Source: Clostridium sp. 1001271st1 H5
Lineage (GTDB): Bacteria > Bacillota > Clostridia > Lachnospirales > Lachnospiraceae
Reading direction: 5' to 3'
Length of the DNA: 64,000 nt
NCBI RefSeq assembly: GCF_005845215.1
Contig: NZ_SPHO01000008.1
Location: forward strand, 1 to 64,000
The notes beneath the pieces were generated by a model. The model worked only from the letters and a program-made list of their open reading frames with translations. It made no database searches and was not told the origin of the DNA. The position numbers were made by a program, and so were the translations under genes. Below are positions 50,811 through 60,540 of the stretch, piece by piece (within the stretch, counting starts at the first letter, position 1; each line of letters starts with the position of its first letter).

Positions 50811-51707
50811 ATGAGAAATACAGCTAAAGAATCAGGTGCTCAGGTTTTGCGCAGACGTCTTGAAAATCCGGAGATAATTATGGCTCCGGGGTGCTATGAC
50901 TGCTTATCCGCACGGCTTATTGAGCAGGCAGGTTTTGAAGCGGCTTTTATGACAGGTTTTGGAGCTTCCGGGTCAATACTGGGGCAGCCGGATTATGGCC
51001 TGATGACAATGAATGAAATGGCTTCTGTGTGTGCCAATATGAATGCGGTGCTGAGTATTCCTTTGCTGGGTGACATTGATACAGGGTATGGAAATCCACT
51101 TAATGTGTATCGTACGGTTCGGGAGTTTGAACGGGCAGGTATGGCTGCCGTGCATCTGGAAGACCAGGTTTTTCCAAAACGCTGCGGACATATGGAGAAG
51201 AAGGCGGTGATTTCCATGGAAGAGCATGTGGAAAAGATTCGGGCTGCTGTGGATGCCCGGGATTCTATGCTTATTATTGCCCGCACAGACTGCCGCGCAA
51301 CCCATGATATGGATGAGGTAATCCGGCGTCTGGAGGCATACCGGGATGCAGGGGCGGATATTGTATATGCAGATGCGCTTAGAAGTGCAGATGAGATGCG
51401 GCAGGTAGGTGCAATAAGAGATGTTTACAAATTTGCCAATCAGGTAGAGTTTGGAAAGACGCCGGTTATGTCAGCAGATGCAATACAGGCACTGGGTTTT
51501 AATATTGTCATCTATCCGGTGGGGACAATCTTTACTGCAGCCCGCGCCATGCAGAACATGCTTACAAAGTTGAGAGAGAACCGTCAGACCACGGAAGACA
51601 CAGCAGTCATGACCACCTTTGAAGAATATAATAACATAGTGGGCATGAAAGAACTGGTTGCAATGGAGTCAGGTTATAAGGTAGATGAATATAAGAAAAC
51701 CTTATAA
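50811..51707 (+). CDS. PEP mutase/isocitrate lyase family lyase (methylisocitrate or dimethylmalate lyase-like)
   Basis: A 298-residue class I lyase of the isocitrate lyase/PEP mutase superfamily. Metal residues Asp88 and Asp90 are in GDIDTGYG, Glu117 in HLEDQ, and the active-site loop KRCGH at 123-127 contains catalytic Cys125, the form used by C-C lyases such as 2-methylisocitrate lyase PrpB and 2,3-dimethylmalate lyase. IARTDCRA lies at about 160-167. It should release pyruvate plus succinate or propionate. It follows the PrpF-like gene by 48 bp with AAAGGAATA as ribosome site. Confidence 0.9.
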   Translation: MRNTAKESGAQVLRRRLENPEIIMAPGCYDCLSARLIEQAGFEAAFMTGFGASGSILGQPDYGLMTMNEMASVCANMNAVLSIPLLGDIDTGYGNPLNVYRTVREFERAGMAAVHLEDQVFPKRCGHMEKKAVISMEEHVEKIRAAVDARDSMLIIARTDCRATHDMDEVIRRLEAYRDAGADIVYADALRSADEMRQVGAIRDVYKFANQVEFGKTPVMSADAIQALGFNIVIYPVGTIFTAARAMQNMLTKLRENRQTTEDTAVMTTFEEYNNIVGMKELVAMESGYKVDEYKKTL

Positions 51708-51741
51708 CATTGTAACTGTTCAGAGAAAGGAGCTGTGACCT

Positions 51742-53004
51742 GTGGGAATGACTATGACACAGAAAATATTTGCCCGGCATTGCGGGGCAGAGAAGGTCGA
51801 TGCGGGTGATTTGATTAATGCCGGCATAGATTTGGTGATGGGGAGCGATGTAACAGCTCCTATTGCCATACAACAAATGGAGAGATACAAACTAAATAGG
51901 GTGTTTAATCCAGATAAAATCGTCCTTGTAATGGACCATTTTGCTCCAAACAAGGATATTCAGGCAGCCAGAAACTGTGCCAGGGTAAGAGAGTTTGCCA
52001 GAAAAATGAATATCCCTCATTTTTTTGACGGAGGATGGATGGGAATTGAGCATGCACTTCTGCCTGAGCAGGGATTTGTGGCTCCTGGTGAGCTGATTAT
52101 CGGAGCGGATTCCCATACTTGTACATATGGTGCGCTGGGTGCATTTTCCACGGGGATTGGTTCTACGGATATGGCGGCAGGCATGTATGCGGGGACAAGC
52201 TGGTTTAAAGTTCCTTCTGCCATGCGGGTTAACCTGACTGGGAAGTTTCCTGAATCTGTGGGTGGAAAGGATGTGATTCTCACACTTATCGGGATGATTG
52301 GTGTGGACGGAGCAAGGTATAAGAGCATTGAATTCACAGGAAATGCCATTGAGAATCTCTCTATTGATGACCGCTTTTCTATCTGTAACATGGCTATTGA
52401 GGCAGGGGCTAAGAATGCGATTTTTCCTGTGGACAAGGTGACTCTTGAATATCTGGAAAATCGTGTCAGACGTTCCTATGAGCCGGTAACAGCGGACGCG
52501 GATGCCAGCTATGTATGTACGATAGATATGGATTTATCCCGCCTTCACCCAATGATAGCCGCCCCTTATCTCCCATCCAATGTTAAGCCTGTAAAGGAGT
52601 ATGCCGGACTTAAGGTGGACCAGGTTATAATTGGATGCTGTACCAACGGACATATTACGGACCTTAGGCAGGCAGCCTGTATATTGGGAGGACGAAAAGT
52701 AGCGGATGGAGTGAGGTGTATCATTATTCCGGCAACACGGAATATTTATCTGCAGGCTATGGAAGAGGGGCTTTTAAAAGTATTTGTCCAGGCAGGCGCG
52801 ACTGTCAGTATGCCTACCTGCGGCCCCTGTAATGGGGGACATGTAGGAGTACTGGCAGATGGGGAACGGTGTGTTTCCACCACAAATCGTAACTTTGTCG
52901 GCAGAATGGGTGCCAGGGATTCAGAAGTGTATCTTGCCAATCCTGCTGTGGCTGCGGCATGTGCAGTTGCGGGTGTGATTACGGTACCAGAGGAGGTGGT
53001 ATAA
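51742..53004 (+). CDS. aconitase-family hydratase large subunit (LeuC/DmdA-like)
   Basis: A 420-residue 3-isopropylmalate dehydratase-type large subunit. Fe-S ligands are Cys300 in IGCCTNG, Cys360 and Cys363 in [19 protein letters not shown] (121-130) is the other family motif. Length fits the two-subunit LeuC/HacA/DmdA class (about 415-425) rather than full aconitase. It starts at GTG 51742, 11 nt after AAAGGAG. The substrate is probably the methylated unsaturated acid made by the PrpD- or PrpF-like enzymes; a leucine role is unlikely because no leuA or leuB neighbour is present. Its stop overlaps the small-subunit start (TAATG). Confidence 0.9.
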   Translation: MGMTMTQKIFARHCGAEKVDAGDLINAGIDLVMGSDVTAPIAIQQMERYKLNRVFNPDKIVLVMDHFAPNKDIQAARNCARVREFARKMNIPHFFDGGWMGIEHALLPEQGFVAPGELIIGADSHTCTYGALGAFSTGIGSTDMAAGMYAGTSWFKVPSAMRVNLTGKFPESVGGKDVILTLIGMIGVDGARYKSIEFTGNAIENLSIDDRFSICNMAIEAGAKNAIFPVDKVTLEYLENRVRRSYEPVTADADASYVCTIDMDLSRLHPMIAAPYLPSNVKPVKEYAGLKVDQVIIGCCTNGHITDLRQAACILGGRKVADGVRCIIIPATRNIYLQAMEEGLLKVFVQAGATVSMPTCGPCNGGHVGVLADGERCVSTTNRNFVGRMGARDSEVYLANPAVAAACAVAGVITVPEEVV

Positions 53005-53489
53005 TGGCTGGAAAGGTATTTAAATATAAAGACAGCGTAGATACGGATGTCATATTACCGGCCCGCTATCTGGCTCTTTTCCGTGATGAGGATTTGGCAG
53101 CGCACTGTATGGAGGATATTGACGCTGATTTTGTATCCAGGGTGGAACCGGGAGATGTGATTGTGGCAGGAGAGAACTTTGGCTGCGGTTCATCACGGGA
53201 ACATGCGCCTATTGCCATCAAGGCAAGCGGCATATGCTGTGTAATAGCGGCTTCCTTTGCACGGATTTTTTACAGGAATGCCATTAATATCGGTCTTCCG
53301 ATTCTTGAATGTCCGGAAGCTGCAGCTGCAGCCAGTGAGGGAGACATAATGGAAGTGGATTTGTCAACCGGGACCATATGCAATGTAACCAGAGGGTTGG
53401 TTTACCAAGCGGGAGCATTTCCTCCTTTTATACAGGAAATGATAGATGCCGGAGGGCTGCTGGCTTATCTGGCCGGAGGAAGTATGTGA
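53004..53489 (+). CDS. aconitase-family hydratase small subunit (LeuD/DmdB-like)
   Basis: A 161-residue swivel domain. [16 protein letters not shown] near 7-22 and [13 protein letters not shown] near 58-70 are diagnostic; the tail covers [17 protein letters not shown]. The start ATG overlaps the large-subunit stop by 1 bp, and AGGAGG lies 9 nt upstream; a longer upstream frame is rejected. With the large subunit it forms one active hydratase. Confidence 0.92.
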   Translation: MAGKVFKYKDSVDTDVILPARYLALFRDEDLAAHCMEDIDADFVSRVEPGDVIVAGENFGCGSSREHAPIAIKASGICCVIAASFARIFYRNAINIGLPILECPEAAAAASEGDIMEVDLSTGTICNVTRGLVYQAGAFPPFIQEMIDAGGLLAYLAGGSM

Positions 53490-53530
53490 AAGTGATTAAC
53501 CGCAACCTTGAGATGTTTGGAGGATAAGTT

Positions 53531-54490
53531 ATGAAGATTGTTATTTTAGACGGATATACGGAAAATCCCGGCGACTTAAGCTGGGGCGGCTTTGAAGAAC
53601 TTGGACAGCTGACGGTATACGACCGGACTACGGACTCCGGCATGATTGTGGAACGTATAAAAGATGCTGACGTAGTCTGCACAAACAAAACACCTATTTC
53701 AAAGGAAACACTGAAAGCATGCCCGTCTCTTAAATATATCGGAATACTGGCTACAGGCTACAATATAGTGGATGTGGATGCTGCCAGGGAAGCGGGGATT
53801 ATTGTCACGAATATTCCTACTTATGGAACAGACGCGGTGGCACAGTACGCGATTGCTCTGCTGTTAGAGCTATGCCATCATATTGGCGAGCATTCACTGT
53901 GTGTAAAGAGGGGAGACTGGACAAAAAATCCAGATTGGTGCTTCTGGAATTATCCTCTTATAGAGCTGGCCGGCAAAACCATGGGAATAGTGGGGTTTGG
54001 CCGCATAGGACAGAGGACGGCAGATATTGCCCTGGCTCTGGGAATGAAGGTACTGGCCTATGATGTTTGCAAAACAGTGGGAAGTGAGCGTGAGAACTGC
54101 CGCTATGGGTCCTTAGACGAGCTGTTGTCAGAATCGGATGTAATTTCTCTGCACTGCCCATTGTTTCCGAATACAGAGGGTATTATCAATAAGTCAAATA
54201 TAGATAAGATGAAGGATGGGGTTTTAATCATTAATAATTCCAGGGGAGCGCTGGTTATAGAGGAGGACTTAAAGGATGCCCTCAACAGCGGAAAGGTGGC
54301 GGGAGCGGCTCTTGATGTGGTGTCCACAGAGCCTATAAGGATGGATAACCCTCTGCTGTCGGCAAAGAACTGCATTATTACGCCACATATCGCCTGGGCC
54401 CCCAAGGAATCCAGACAGAGACTGATGGATATTGCGGTTAGCAACCTGAAAGCTTTTGTGGCGGGGCAGCCTGTGAACGTGGTACATTAA
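53531..54490 (+). CDS. D-2-hydroxyacid dehydrogenase
   Basis: A 319-residue NAD-dependent D-isomer-specific 2-hydroxyacid dehydrogenase. The nucleotide site is VGFGRIGQR at 154-162, the substrate arginine lies in NNSRGALV, and the catalytic histidine in TPHIAWAP, with the paired glutamate in VVSTEP. YNIVDVDAAREAGIIVTNIPTYGTDAVAQ is typical of the glycerate/hydroxypyruvate branch. It closes the operon 42 bp after the hydratase small subunit. Reduction of pyruvate or another 2-oxo acid would dispose of reducing power from the pathway. The substrate is not certain. Confidence 0.9.
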   Translation: MKIVILDGYTENPGDLSWGGFEELGQLTVYDRTTDSGMIVERIKDADVVCTNKTPISKETLKACPSLKYIGILATGYNIVDVDAAREAGIIVTNIPTYGTDAVAQYAIALLLELCHHIGEHSLCVKRGDWTKNPDWCFWNYPLIELAGKTMGIVGFGRIGQRTADIALALGMKVLAYDVCKTVGSERENCRYGSLDELLSESDVISLHCPLFPNTEGIINKSNIDKMKDGVLIINNSRGALVIEEDLKDALNSGKVAGAALDVVSTEPIRMDNPLLSAKNCIITPHIAWAPKESRQRLMDIAVSNLKAFVAGQPVNVVH

Positions 54491-54495
54491 ATAAA

Positions 54496-54543
54496 ATATC
54501 TGCAAGAAAATCCTTATTCCGATTTAGGTTTTCTTGCAGATAT
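54496..54543. terminator. bidirectional terminator at the end of the sigma-54 operon
   Basis: ATATCTGCAAGAAAA pairs perfectly with TTTTCTTGCAGATAT between convergent genes. Confidence 0.8.
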
Positions 54544-54568
54544 GCCCTCCGGGCTTATGCTTTGTTTT

Positions 54569-55699
54569 TTATTTCCAACCCTCAAAATCACCGACATTGT
54601 CCTGGGTAACAAGTGTCAGAGGCAGGTAAACCGGCTCATCAAAGGTTTTTCCCTGAACAATCAGCATAGCCATCTCCTCAGCTGCCTTTGTGTAAATAGC
54701 ACTGGAGTAAGTCATGCTCCCCATCATGGTTCCATCCTCAATGGCTGCTTTTGCGTTAGTAGTGTAGTCCACGCCGTATACCATAACATTCTCATTGCCC
54801 ATTTCCTGAAGAGCCTGGACAGCTGCTAACGCCATATTGTCATTGCAGGAAAAGATGCCCTTTAAATCCGGATGTGCTGTGAGAATGTCCTTGGTGGCCT
54901 CGTAAGCTTTTGCCGTATCCCAGTCGCAGGCCTGCGTAGCCACCAACTCTATGCCTTCTGTGTTCTCAAAAACAGTTTTGGCTCCGTTTGTTCTTCCTAC
55001 GCTCTGCCCTGCTCCCTCCAGTCCCGCGAGAATGGCAACCTCTCCGCCGTCCTCCATTCTGGATATCATGTCATTGGCCACAGTACTGCCCTGCTCCTCA
55101 AAGTTTACAGTGATTTTTCCGTCCAGATGGCCGCCGGCGTCAGCCAAAGCCTCAGTATCAACGCCAGGTCCCAAATTAATGACAGGAATCTCTGCATTGT
55201 TGGCAGCTACAATGCCTGGAATCAGATTTGTTCCATCAATAGGGGACAGGATAATGGCGTCAAAATCCATCGTAACCATAGTGTTTAGCGCGTCTAACTG
55301 GCCCTGGGTGTCATCCTCGGCATCTGCTTCAAATACTGTCACCTCAATACCTAGTTCCTCTGCCGCTTCTTCGTAGCGTGTCTTCATGGTTCCCCAGAAC
55401 TCATTGGAAGTAGAGCTGATAAGGACTCCTATCTTTTCACCCTGACCGCTTTTGGGGAGCTCTCCCAGAGCTTCGTTCATCCTCTTTTCTACATCCGACA
55501 ACAGCTGGTCCGCTTTGTCAGCGGATTCTGTCTCTTCCGCGGTTTCCGTCTCCTTAACAGGCTCTGTTTCTGTCTGCGTCTCAGCTGCTGCAGTTGTTTC
55601 CTGAGCAGAAGTTTCCGTTGCGCTGTCTGAACCGCTGCATCCGGTCAATACCGCTGCAATACACCCAGCTGCCAATAAGCCTGCAAAAAATTTTCTCAT
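54569..55699 (-). CDS. ABC transporter sugar-binding lipoprotein (ribose type)
   Basis: A 376-residue binding protein. The signal peptide ends LTGC with Cys21; a long Thr/Glu-rich tether follows to about residue 85, then the periplasmic-binding-protein-1 fold begins KIGVLISSTSNEFWGTMKTRYEEAA. DAIILSPIDGTNLIPGIVAANNAEIPVI-type sequence and the IFSCNDNMALAAVQAL region are typical of ribose/autoinducer-2/galactose binders. Start ATG follows AGGAGGGTATTATT. It is the last gene of the minus-strand ATPase-permease-binding-protein operon; the cargo is not known. Confidence 0.9.
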   Translation of the reverse strand: MRKFFAGLLAAGCIAAVLTGCSGSDSATETSAQETTAAAETQTETEPVKETETAEETESADKADQLLSDVEKRMNEALGELPKSGQGEKIGVLISSTSNEFWGTMKTRYEEAAEELGIEVTVFEADAEDDTQGQLDALNTMVTMDFDAIILSPIDGTNLIPGIVAANNAEIPVINLGPGVDTEALADAGGHLDGKITVNFEEQGSTVANDMISRMEDGGEVAILAGLEGAGQSVGRTNGAKTVFENTEGIELVATQACDWDTAKAYEATKDILTAHPDLKGIFSCNDNMALAAVQALQEMGNENVMVYGVDYTTNAKAAIEDGTMMGSMTYSSAIYTKAAEEMAMLIVQGKTFDEPVYLPLTLVTQDNVGDFEGWK

Positions 55700-55744
55700 A
55701 ATAATACCCTCCTAAACCTTAGTGATTTTAATAATAAATAGTTA

Positions 55745-56701
55745 TTATTTTATTAAAGTCTTAATATTCCAGACTCTAATTTCTGAAATCAGTACAGACG
55801 CCAGCAAAAGAAAGCCTGTAATCCATTGCTGGAAATCAGAGGACACGCTTAAAAGTGTCAGCCCGTTTCTGATACTTCCCAGTATCAGCACCGCCAAGAC
55901 CGTTCCTGCAATACTTGCGTTTCCTCCGCGGATAGGTGTGCCGCCCATAATCACTGCTGTGATGGCGTCCAGCTCCATGTTCATGCCGGCGTTTGGCTCG
56001 GCAGAATTCAGACGGGCTGTGATGATGACTGCTGTAGCAGCAGCTGTAATTCCCAACAGCATGTGAACAGAAATGCGGTAGAAGCCGGTTTGCACTCCTG
56101 ACCGCTTCAGTGCAGCTTCGCTTCCGCCCAGGGCCCGTATGTAATTTCCCCATTTTACATGAAACATCAGGGGAAAGGCCAGAAGAATGAGTGCCAGGGC
56201 GAAAAGCAGCGGCAGCTGGAATCCTCCGATGCGGCCGATTCCCAGCTGCATGAATTCCTTTCCGAACTTGGTAATAGGTTTTCCGTCGGTAATCATCAGG
56301 GAAATTCCCCGAAGCATTCCGCTAGAGGCAAGGGTGAGCACGAAAAAGTTGATTCCCGTATAGTGAATGAGAACTCCGTTTAGAGCCCCCATCAAGCCTC
56401 CCGCTGCAATACCTGTAAAAACAGCCAGCCAGATTCCCATTCCCCCATGGAGAGACAGGGCGGTCAACACACCGCAGAGAGACACAATAGAGCCGGCAGA
56501 CAAATCCATTACTCCTGAGGCAATGACAAAGGTCATACCCACTGCCAGAACCATACGGTAGCTGGCGGCTTCCAGTATATTTCTTATATTTTTCCATGTA
56601 AAGAAGTATTCGCTTTTTCCTGCTAAGACTGTAAAGATGATAAACAGTACAGCCAACAGAAACAGCTGCTGTGAGTACTTACTCATCCATTTCTTCATCA
56701 T
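55745..56701 (-). CDS. ABC sugar permease (RbsC-like)
   Basis: A 318-residue permease with about ten membrane segments. VASGVMDLSAGSIVSLCGVL-type sequence and AITAVIMGGTPIRGGNASIAGTVLA near the C-terminus are the RbsC/BPD_transp_2 landmarks; a single copy per operon suggests a homodimer. I take ATG 56701 as start; a TTG seven codons earlier is possible. The gene overlaps the end of the ATPase gene, so the products are coupled. Confidence 0.85.
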   Translation of the reverse strand: MMKKWMSKYSQQLFLLAVLFIIFTVLAGKSEYFFTWKNIRNILEAASYRMVLAVGMTFVIASGVMDLSAGSIVSLCGVLTALSLHGGMGIWLAVFTGIAAGGLMGALNGVLIHYTGINFFVLTLASSGMLRGISLMITDGKPITKFGKEFMQLGIGRIGGFQLPLLFALALILLAFPLMFHVKWGNYIRALGGSEAALKRSGVQTGFYRISVHMLLGITAAATAVIITARLNSAEPNAGMNMELDAITAVIMGGTPIRGGNASIAGTVLAVLILGSIRNGLTLLSVSSDFQQWITGFLLLASVLISEIRVWNIKTLIK

Positions 56702-57440
56702 CCGTTTGTTCTTCCCTTTCAATAATTGTCTGGTACAGCTGTTTTGGAGTGCTGTCCCTAGTCAGGAAGGAATCTATCTGTCTGCCGTTTTTAATCACGC
56801 AGATTCGGTCGGAAATGTCAAAGACCTGAAACAGGTTATGGCTAATCAGGATAATGGTTTTTCCCTGTTCCTTTAAATAGCGGAACAGATTCATAATTCG
56901 TTCCGTTTCCTTCATTCCCATCGCCGATGTAGGTTCATCAAAAATCATAATCTCGCCATTCTGGTAAACGGCCCTCGCAATGGCAACAGCCTGACGCTGC
57001 CCGCCGGACATTTTTTCTACCGGCTGGCGTATATCCGGAATATGGATATGGAGCTGTCTCAATAGCTTTTCTGTTTCCCGGTACATGGCTCTGTAATCAA
57101 GAAAAAAACCGAAATGCAGAAGCTCACGCCCAAGAAAGAGATTACCGGCGCAGTCCTTGCAGTTGTCAAGGGCCAGATTCTGATAAACGGCTGTAATTCC
57201 CTGATTCATGGCCTCCTTTACAGTGAGAGAGTGAAAAACACGCTCTTTAATCCGGATTATTCCCTGGTCTGGCTTCATGCATCCGGTGAGGAGCTGAATC
57301 AGCGTACTTTTTCCTGATCCATTGTCGCCCACAATGGCTGTAATCTCTCCGCCGTAGGCTTGAAATTTCATATTATCAAGAGCTGTGATGGAACCGAACT
57401 GTTTTATAATACCCTCCATCTGAATCACTGGTTTATTCAA
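56679..57440 (-). CDS. ABC sugar transporter ATPase, single nucleotide-binding domain
   Basis: A roughly 253-residue ATPase: Walker A GDNGSGKST, signature MSGGQRQAV, Walker B MIFDEPTSAMG, and the H-loop in ILISHNL. Ribose-type systems usually have a double-length RbsA; this is a one-domain version. The start is uncertain: the frame runs open to 57551, but the residues before TTG 57440 do not look like an ABC N-terminus, and GGAG lies 8 nt before that TTG. It leads the three-gene operon. Confidence 0.8.
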   Translation of the reverse strand: MNKPVIQMEGIIKQFGSITALDNMKFQAYGGEITAIVGDNGSGKSTLIQLLTGCMKPDQGIIRIKERVFHSLTVKEAMNQGITAVYQNLALDNCKDCAGNLFLGRELLHFGFFLDYRAMYRETEKLLRQLHIHIPDIRQPVEKMSGGQRQAVAIARAVYQNGEIMIFDEPTSAMGMKETERIMNLFRYLKEQGKTIILISHNLFQVFDISDRICVIKNGRQIDSFLTRDSTPKQLYQTIIEREEQTDDEEMDE

Positions 57441-57811
57441 TGCAGGAACTCCAATCTGTAGAAAATCTATCCCTATTCTACCATCATATTCCATACTTTT
57501 TGATTGGAATTTTCTATAAAAAGAAATATATGTATTGTTAATATCTATCAATCAGACATTTCTTTATGATGTGGAAATCCGGAGGGACTGTCCTGCCGCA
57601 ACAGGATTTCAGGAAATAAGGCGGCCACAATCCCGCTGGCATCAAACCGCAGGACAAGGCCGCCCTAAATTGGATTTTTCTGTTATAGTATTGCCGCCGG
57701 AACAGAGAAATGAAATTTCAAAGACAGTTGGTTTACATACAAGGTGTTATTCCAGCTCTGTATTATAAGAAAAAACAGATGCCCCTGGTATCCCCAATTT
57801 AACAAGCTCAA

Positions 57812-59612
57812 GTGTCTATGGTGTACAGGACAGCAGTGATAAAAGGGTATATTCTTCCGATGTTCTCCAACCGGCAAAAATATGTAATGCGCTATGACAG
57901 TTGGGAAATTCCGGAGGCGGCCAGGGAAAACCTGGTTTATGGCGTCAGGTACAGCCCATTTAAGGCGGGGAATATTGAGTTTATAGGAATTGTCGGCATT
58001 TCACAGATTGATATGATTGAAAAACGCCTTAAGGTAGACAGCTTTGGCGGCCGGGGGTATGTTGGAATTATTGATATTGACGGGAATTATGTTGTCAGCC
58101 GGGAGCGCAGTGCAGGCATCGGAAAAGCAGATAATTACTTTGACCAGCTCCGGATAAATACGGCTTTGTCGGAAAACGAAATCAATGATATTATTAACCG
58201 TCTGACACAGGGCGAGGCATTCATTGAACACATTGATTACAATAATCAAGTTGACCAGGTCGTATCATTTATAAATATGCCTGAAACCACATGGAGCATT
58301 GTACTAACCGTGCCGCAGGACGTGTTCAGTGAACAGACACAGCAGTTTGTGGTAATGGCAGGCATAATGCTTGGGGTTGTTGTCGTTGTCCTGTGTCTGA
58401 TGATGCTCGTCATTATCCGTATATCCGTTGTTTCCAGGACGGCAAAAGCAGAGGCAAAATCCCGTGGCGATTTTCTGTCAAGTATGAGCCATGAAATACG
58501 CACTCCGCTTAACGGTATTATTGGGCTCAATCATCTGATGCAGGAGAATACCCAAAACCCTGAGAAGCTGGAGGAATATCTCACCAAGTCTGATTCAACT
58601 GCAAAGTATCTGCTTTCCCTTGTTAATGATATTTTAGATATGTCAAAACTGCAGGCGGGGAAAATTGAGACAGAAATCCTATGGTCTGATATTATCGGAG
58701 ACGAGACACGGATTGAACAAATACTGATGAATATTCTTGGAAATGCTGTTAAATTCACACAAAAGGACGGCAGTATAACCATGCGGGTATTTCAGGTCCG
58801 GGAGAAAAGCAGCAGAGTCATTACTGTCTATGAAATCGAAGATACCGGCTGCGGTATGAGTGAGGAATTTCAAAAGATAATATTTGATTTGTTCAGTCAG
58901 GAACATAATAATGTCTCACGGGGAACACATGGGACCGGACTTGGAATGGCAATCAGCTTTCTGCTGGCAAAGCAGATGGACGGAACGTTATCGGTTCAGA
59001 GTAAACTGGGAATAGGAAGCTGCTTTACGTTCCGGCTGCCAGCAGAGATTGCGGATGGGGTACAGGACACTAACAGGAAGAATTATGCCGTACCGGAGGC
59101 TGTGGATATTGTTCAGGACACAGCGCCGGAAAGAGAAAAAGTGAAAATCCTGGTTGCTGAGGATAACGAATTAAATGCCGAGATTCTGCTGGAGATATTA
59201 AAAAACGCGGGTTTTTCAGCAGTCCGTGCAAATGACGGCGGTCAGGCGGTGGATATATTCGAGGCATCCTCCCTCCATGAGTTTGGTATCATTCTGATGG
59301 ATGTACAGATGCCTGTACTAAATGGATACGAGGCAACGAAAGTCATTCGCGCAATGAACCGGTCAGATGCGAAAACAGTCATTATCTATGCCTGCACGGC
59401 CAACACATTTAAAGATGACCAGGTCAAGGACCTGGAAAGAGGCAACGAAAGTCATTCGCGCAATGAACCGGTCAGATGCGAAAACAGTCATTATCTATGC
59501 CTGCACGGACAACACATTTAAAGATGACCAGGTCAAGGACCTGGAAAGCGGGATGAACGGATTTATTGCAAAGCCCATTGATGTAGACAAGCTCATGCAA
59601 AAGCTTGGATAA
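57812..59612 (+). pseudogene. hybrid sensor histidine kinase, multiply broken
   Basis: Remains of a dCache-HisKA-HATPase-REC kinase. The first membrane helix and part of the outer sensor are missing (an in-frame stop lies just before 57812); one membrane helix remains at about 178-203. HisKA is present (MSHEIRTPLNGIIGL). Between DMSKLQAGK and IIGDETRIEQ about 35-40 residues usual in the family are absent. The receiver domain (LVAEDNELNAEIL, Asp in ILMDVQMPVLNGYEATK) is cut by a 109-bp tandem duplication that shifts the frame, giving a stop at 59521. The original end, GFIAKPIDVDKLMQKLG, survives in the other frame to 59612. It is probably inactive. Confidence 0.8.
59331..59548 (+). repeat. 109-bp perfect-register tandem duplication in the receiver domain
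   Basis: Unit 1 is 59331-59439 and unit 2 is 59440-59548, beginning AGGCAACGAAAGTCATTCGC and ending CTGGAAAG. The copies differ at one base (GGCCAAC against GGACAAC). Because 109 is not a multiple of three, the second copy shifts the frame. Confidence 0.93.
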
Positions 59613-59666
59613 AATCCAGAGAGACGCTGTGGGTTTTCGCATATATGGATATTGGGGATAAGAAAA

Positions 59667-60490
59667 ATGAAAAAAACAGAACAGTTACAGGCAGAGAATA
59701 AACGTCCAACAATGCTTACATACCAGGATTCGCTTACAGGACTTTACAACAGGGGAACCATGGCGGCAAAGGTGGGTGAGGCAGTCCGGGTCAATCATGC
59801 CGGTATCTTTATGATTATGGATATCAACCACTTTAAGCATATCAATGAAGTATATGGCCATCTGACCGGCGATAAGGTCCTTCAGGAGCTGGCCCGTGTA
59901 ATAGGGTATCATTTTTTAAAAAAGGATTTAATCGGACGTATGGGCGGTGACGAGTTTGCCGTATTTATACAGGATGCATGCCGGAAGGAGATGGTGGTAA
60001 GCAAGGCGGAAAGCCTGTATTCCCGTGCAATTCAGGTTGGAAGGGAGATTGGAATTGGCAATCATTTAAAGGTGACGTTCGGTGTGGAGCAGTTCCGCAA
60101 AGGCGATACATTCCAGACTCTTTACAGCCGCGCGGACCTTGCGCTGCGTTATGGCAAGAGAGAGGTCTGGCACGGACAGGCATTCAGGTGGAACTCATCC
60201 TTATTTCACTGACAGATACAATCGGCTCTTTTGTGAGTCTGGATGAACGCGATTTTCTGGTCCGGCAGCTAAAGGAAAGCATCTGCTCATCCCTGCGATT
60301 TAATGACATTTATACGCACTATACCAGCTGCCAGTTCCTTGTCATGACACCAGGCGCCGGAAGGAACCATATGGAAATGATATCTGCACGGATTCGGAAT
60401 AAATTCCATAATCTGGTGCAGGACCGGCCAGATGTCAGGCTGTTCTTCAGCTTTTATCCGCTGCAGCAGACGGCACCCGGACGTCCATAA
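59667..60490 (+). pseudogene. GGDEF-domain protein, frameshifted
   Basis: The first part, to a stop at 60212, is a diguanylate-cyclase-type domain: DSLTGLYNRGTM at about 22-33, DINHFKHINEVYGH and an intact GGDEF motif near 94-98. From about 60180 coding potential passes to the frame ending at 60490 (VELILISLTDTIGSFVSLDERDF..., ending PLQQTAPGRP), which looks like a second, degenerate domain of the same protein. One frameshift near 60170-60190 would restore a single frame. It lies 54 bp after the broken kinase and may have formed a signalling unit with it. Confidence 0.65.
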
Positions 60491-60540
60491 CCATTCATGG
60501 CCGTCATGGCGCTATAAAAAACCATGGGCGTATAGATGCC

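Noticed and set aside
51742..53489. Leucine-biosynthesis leuCD
   Set aside because: No leuA or leuB nearby; the genes sit in a PrpR-controlled operon with PrpF-like and PrpB-like enzymes, so a catabolic hydratase is a better reading.
54542..55376. Long plus-strand frames opposite the ABC binding-protein gene
   Set aside because: They are shadows of the lipoprotein gene, whose signal peptide, fold motifs and ribosome site are clear.
57548..57667. Minus-strand open stretch ending ...HHKEMSD before the ABC ATPase
   Set aside because: About 38 codons, no start and no known family; possibly the tail of a lost gene but not supportable.
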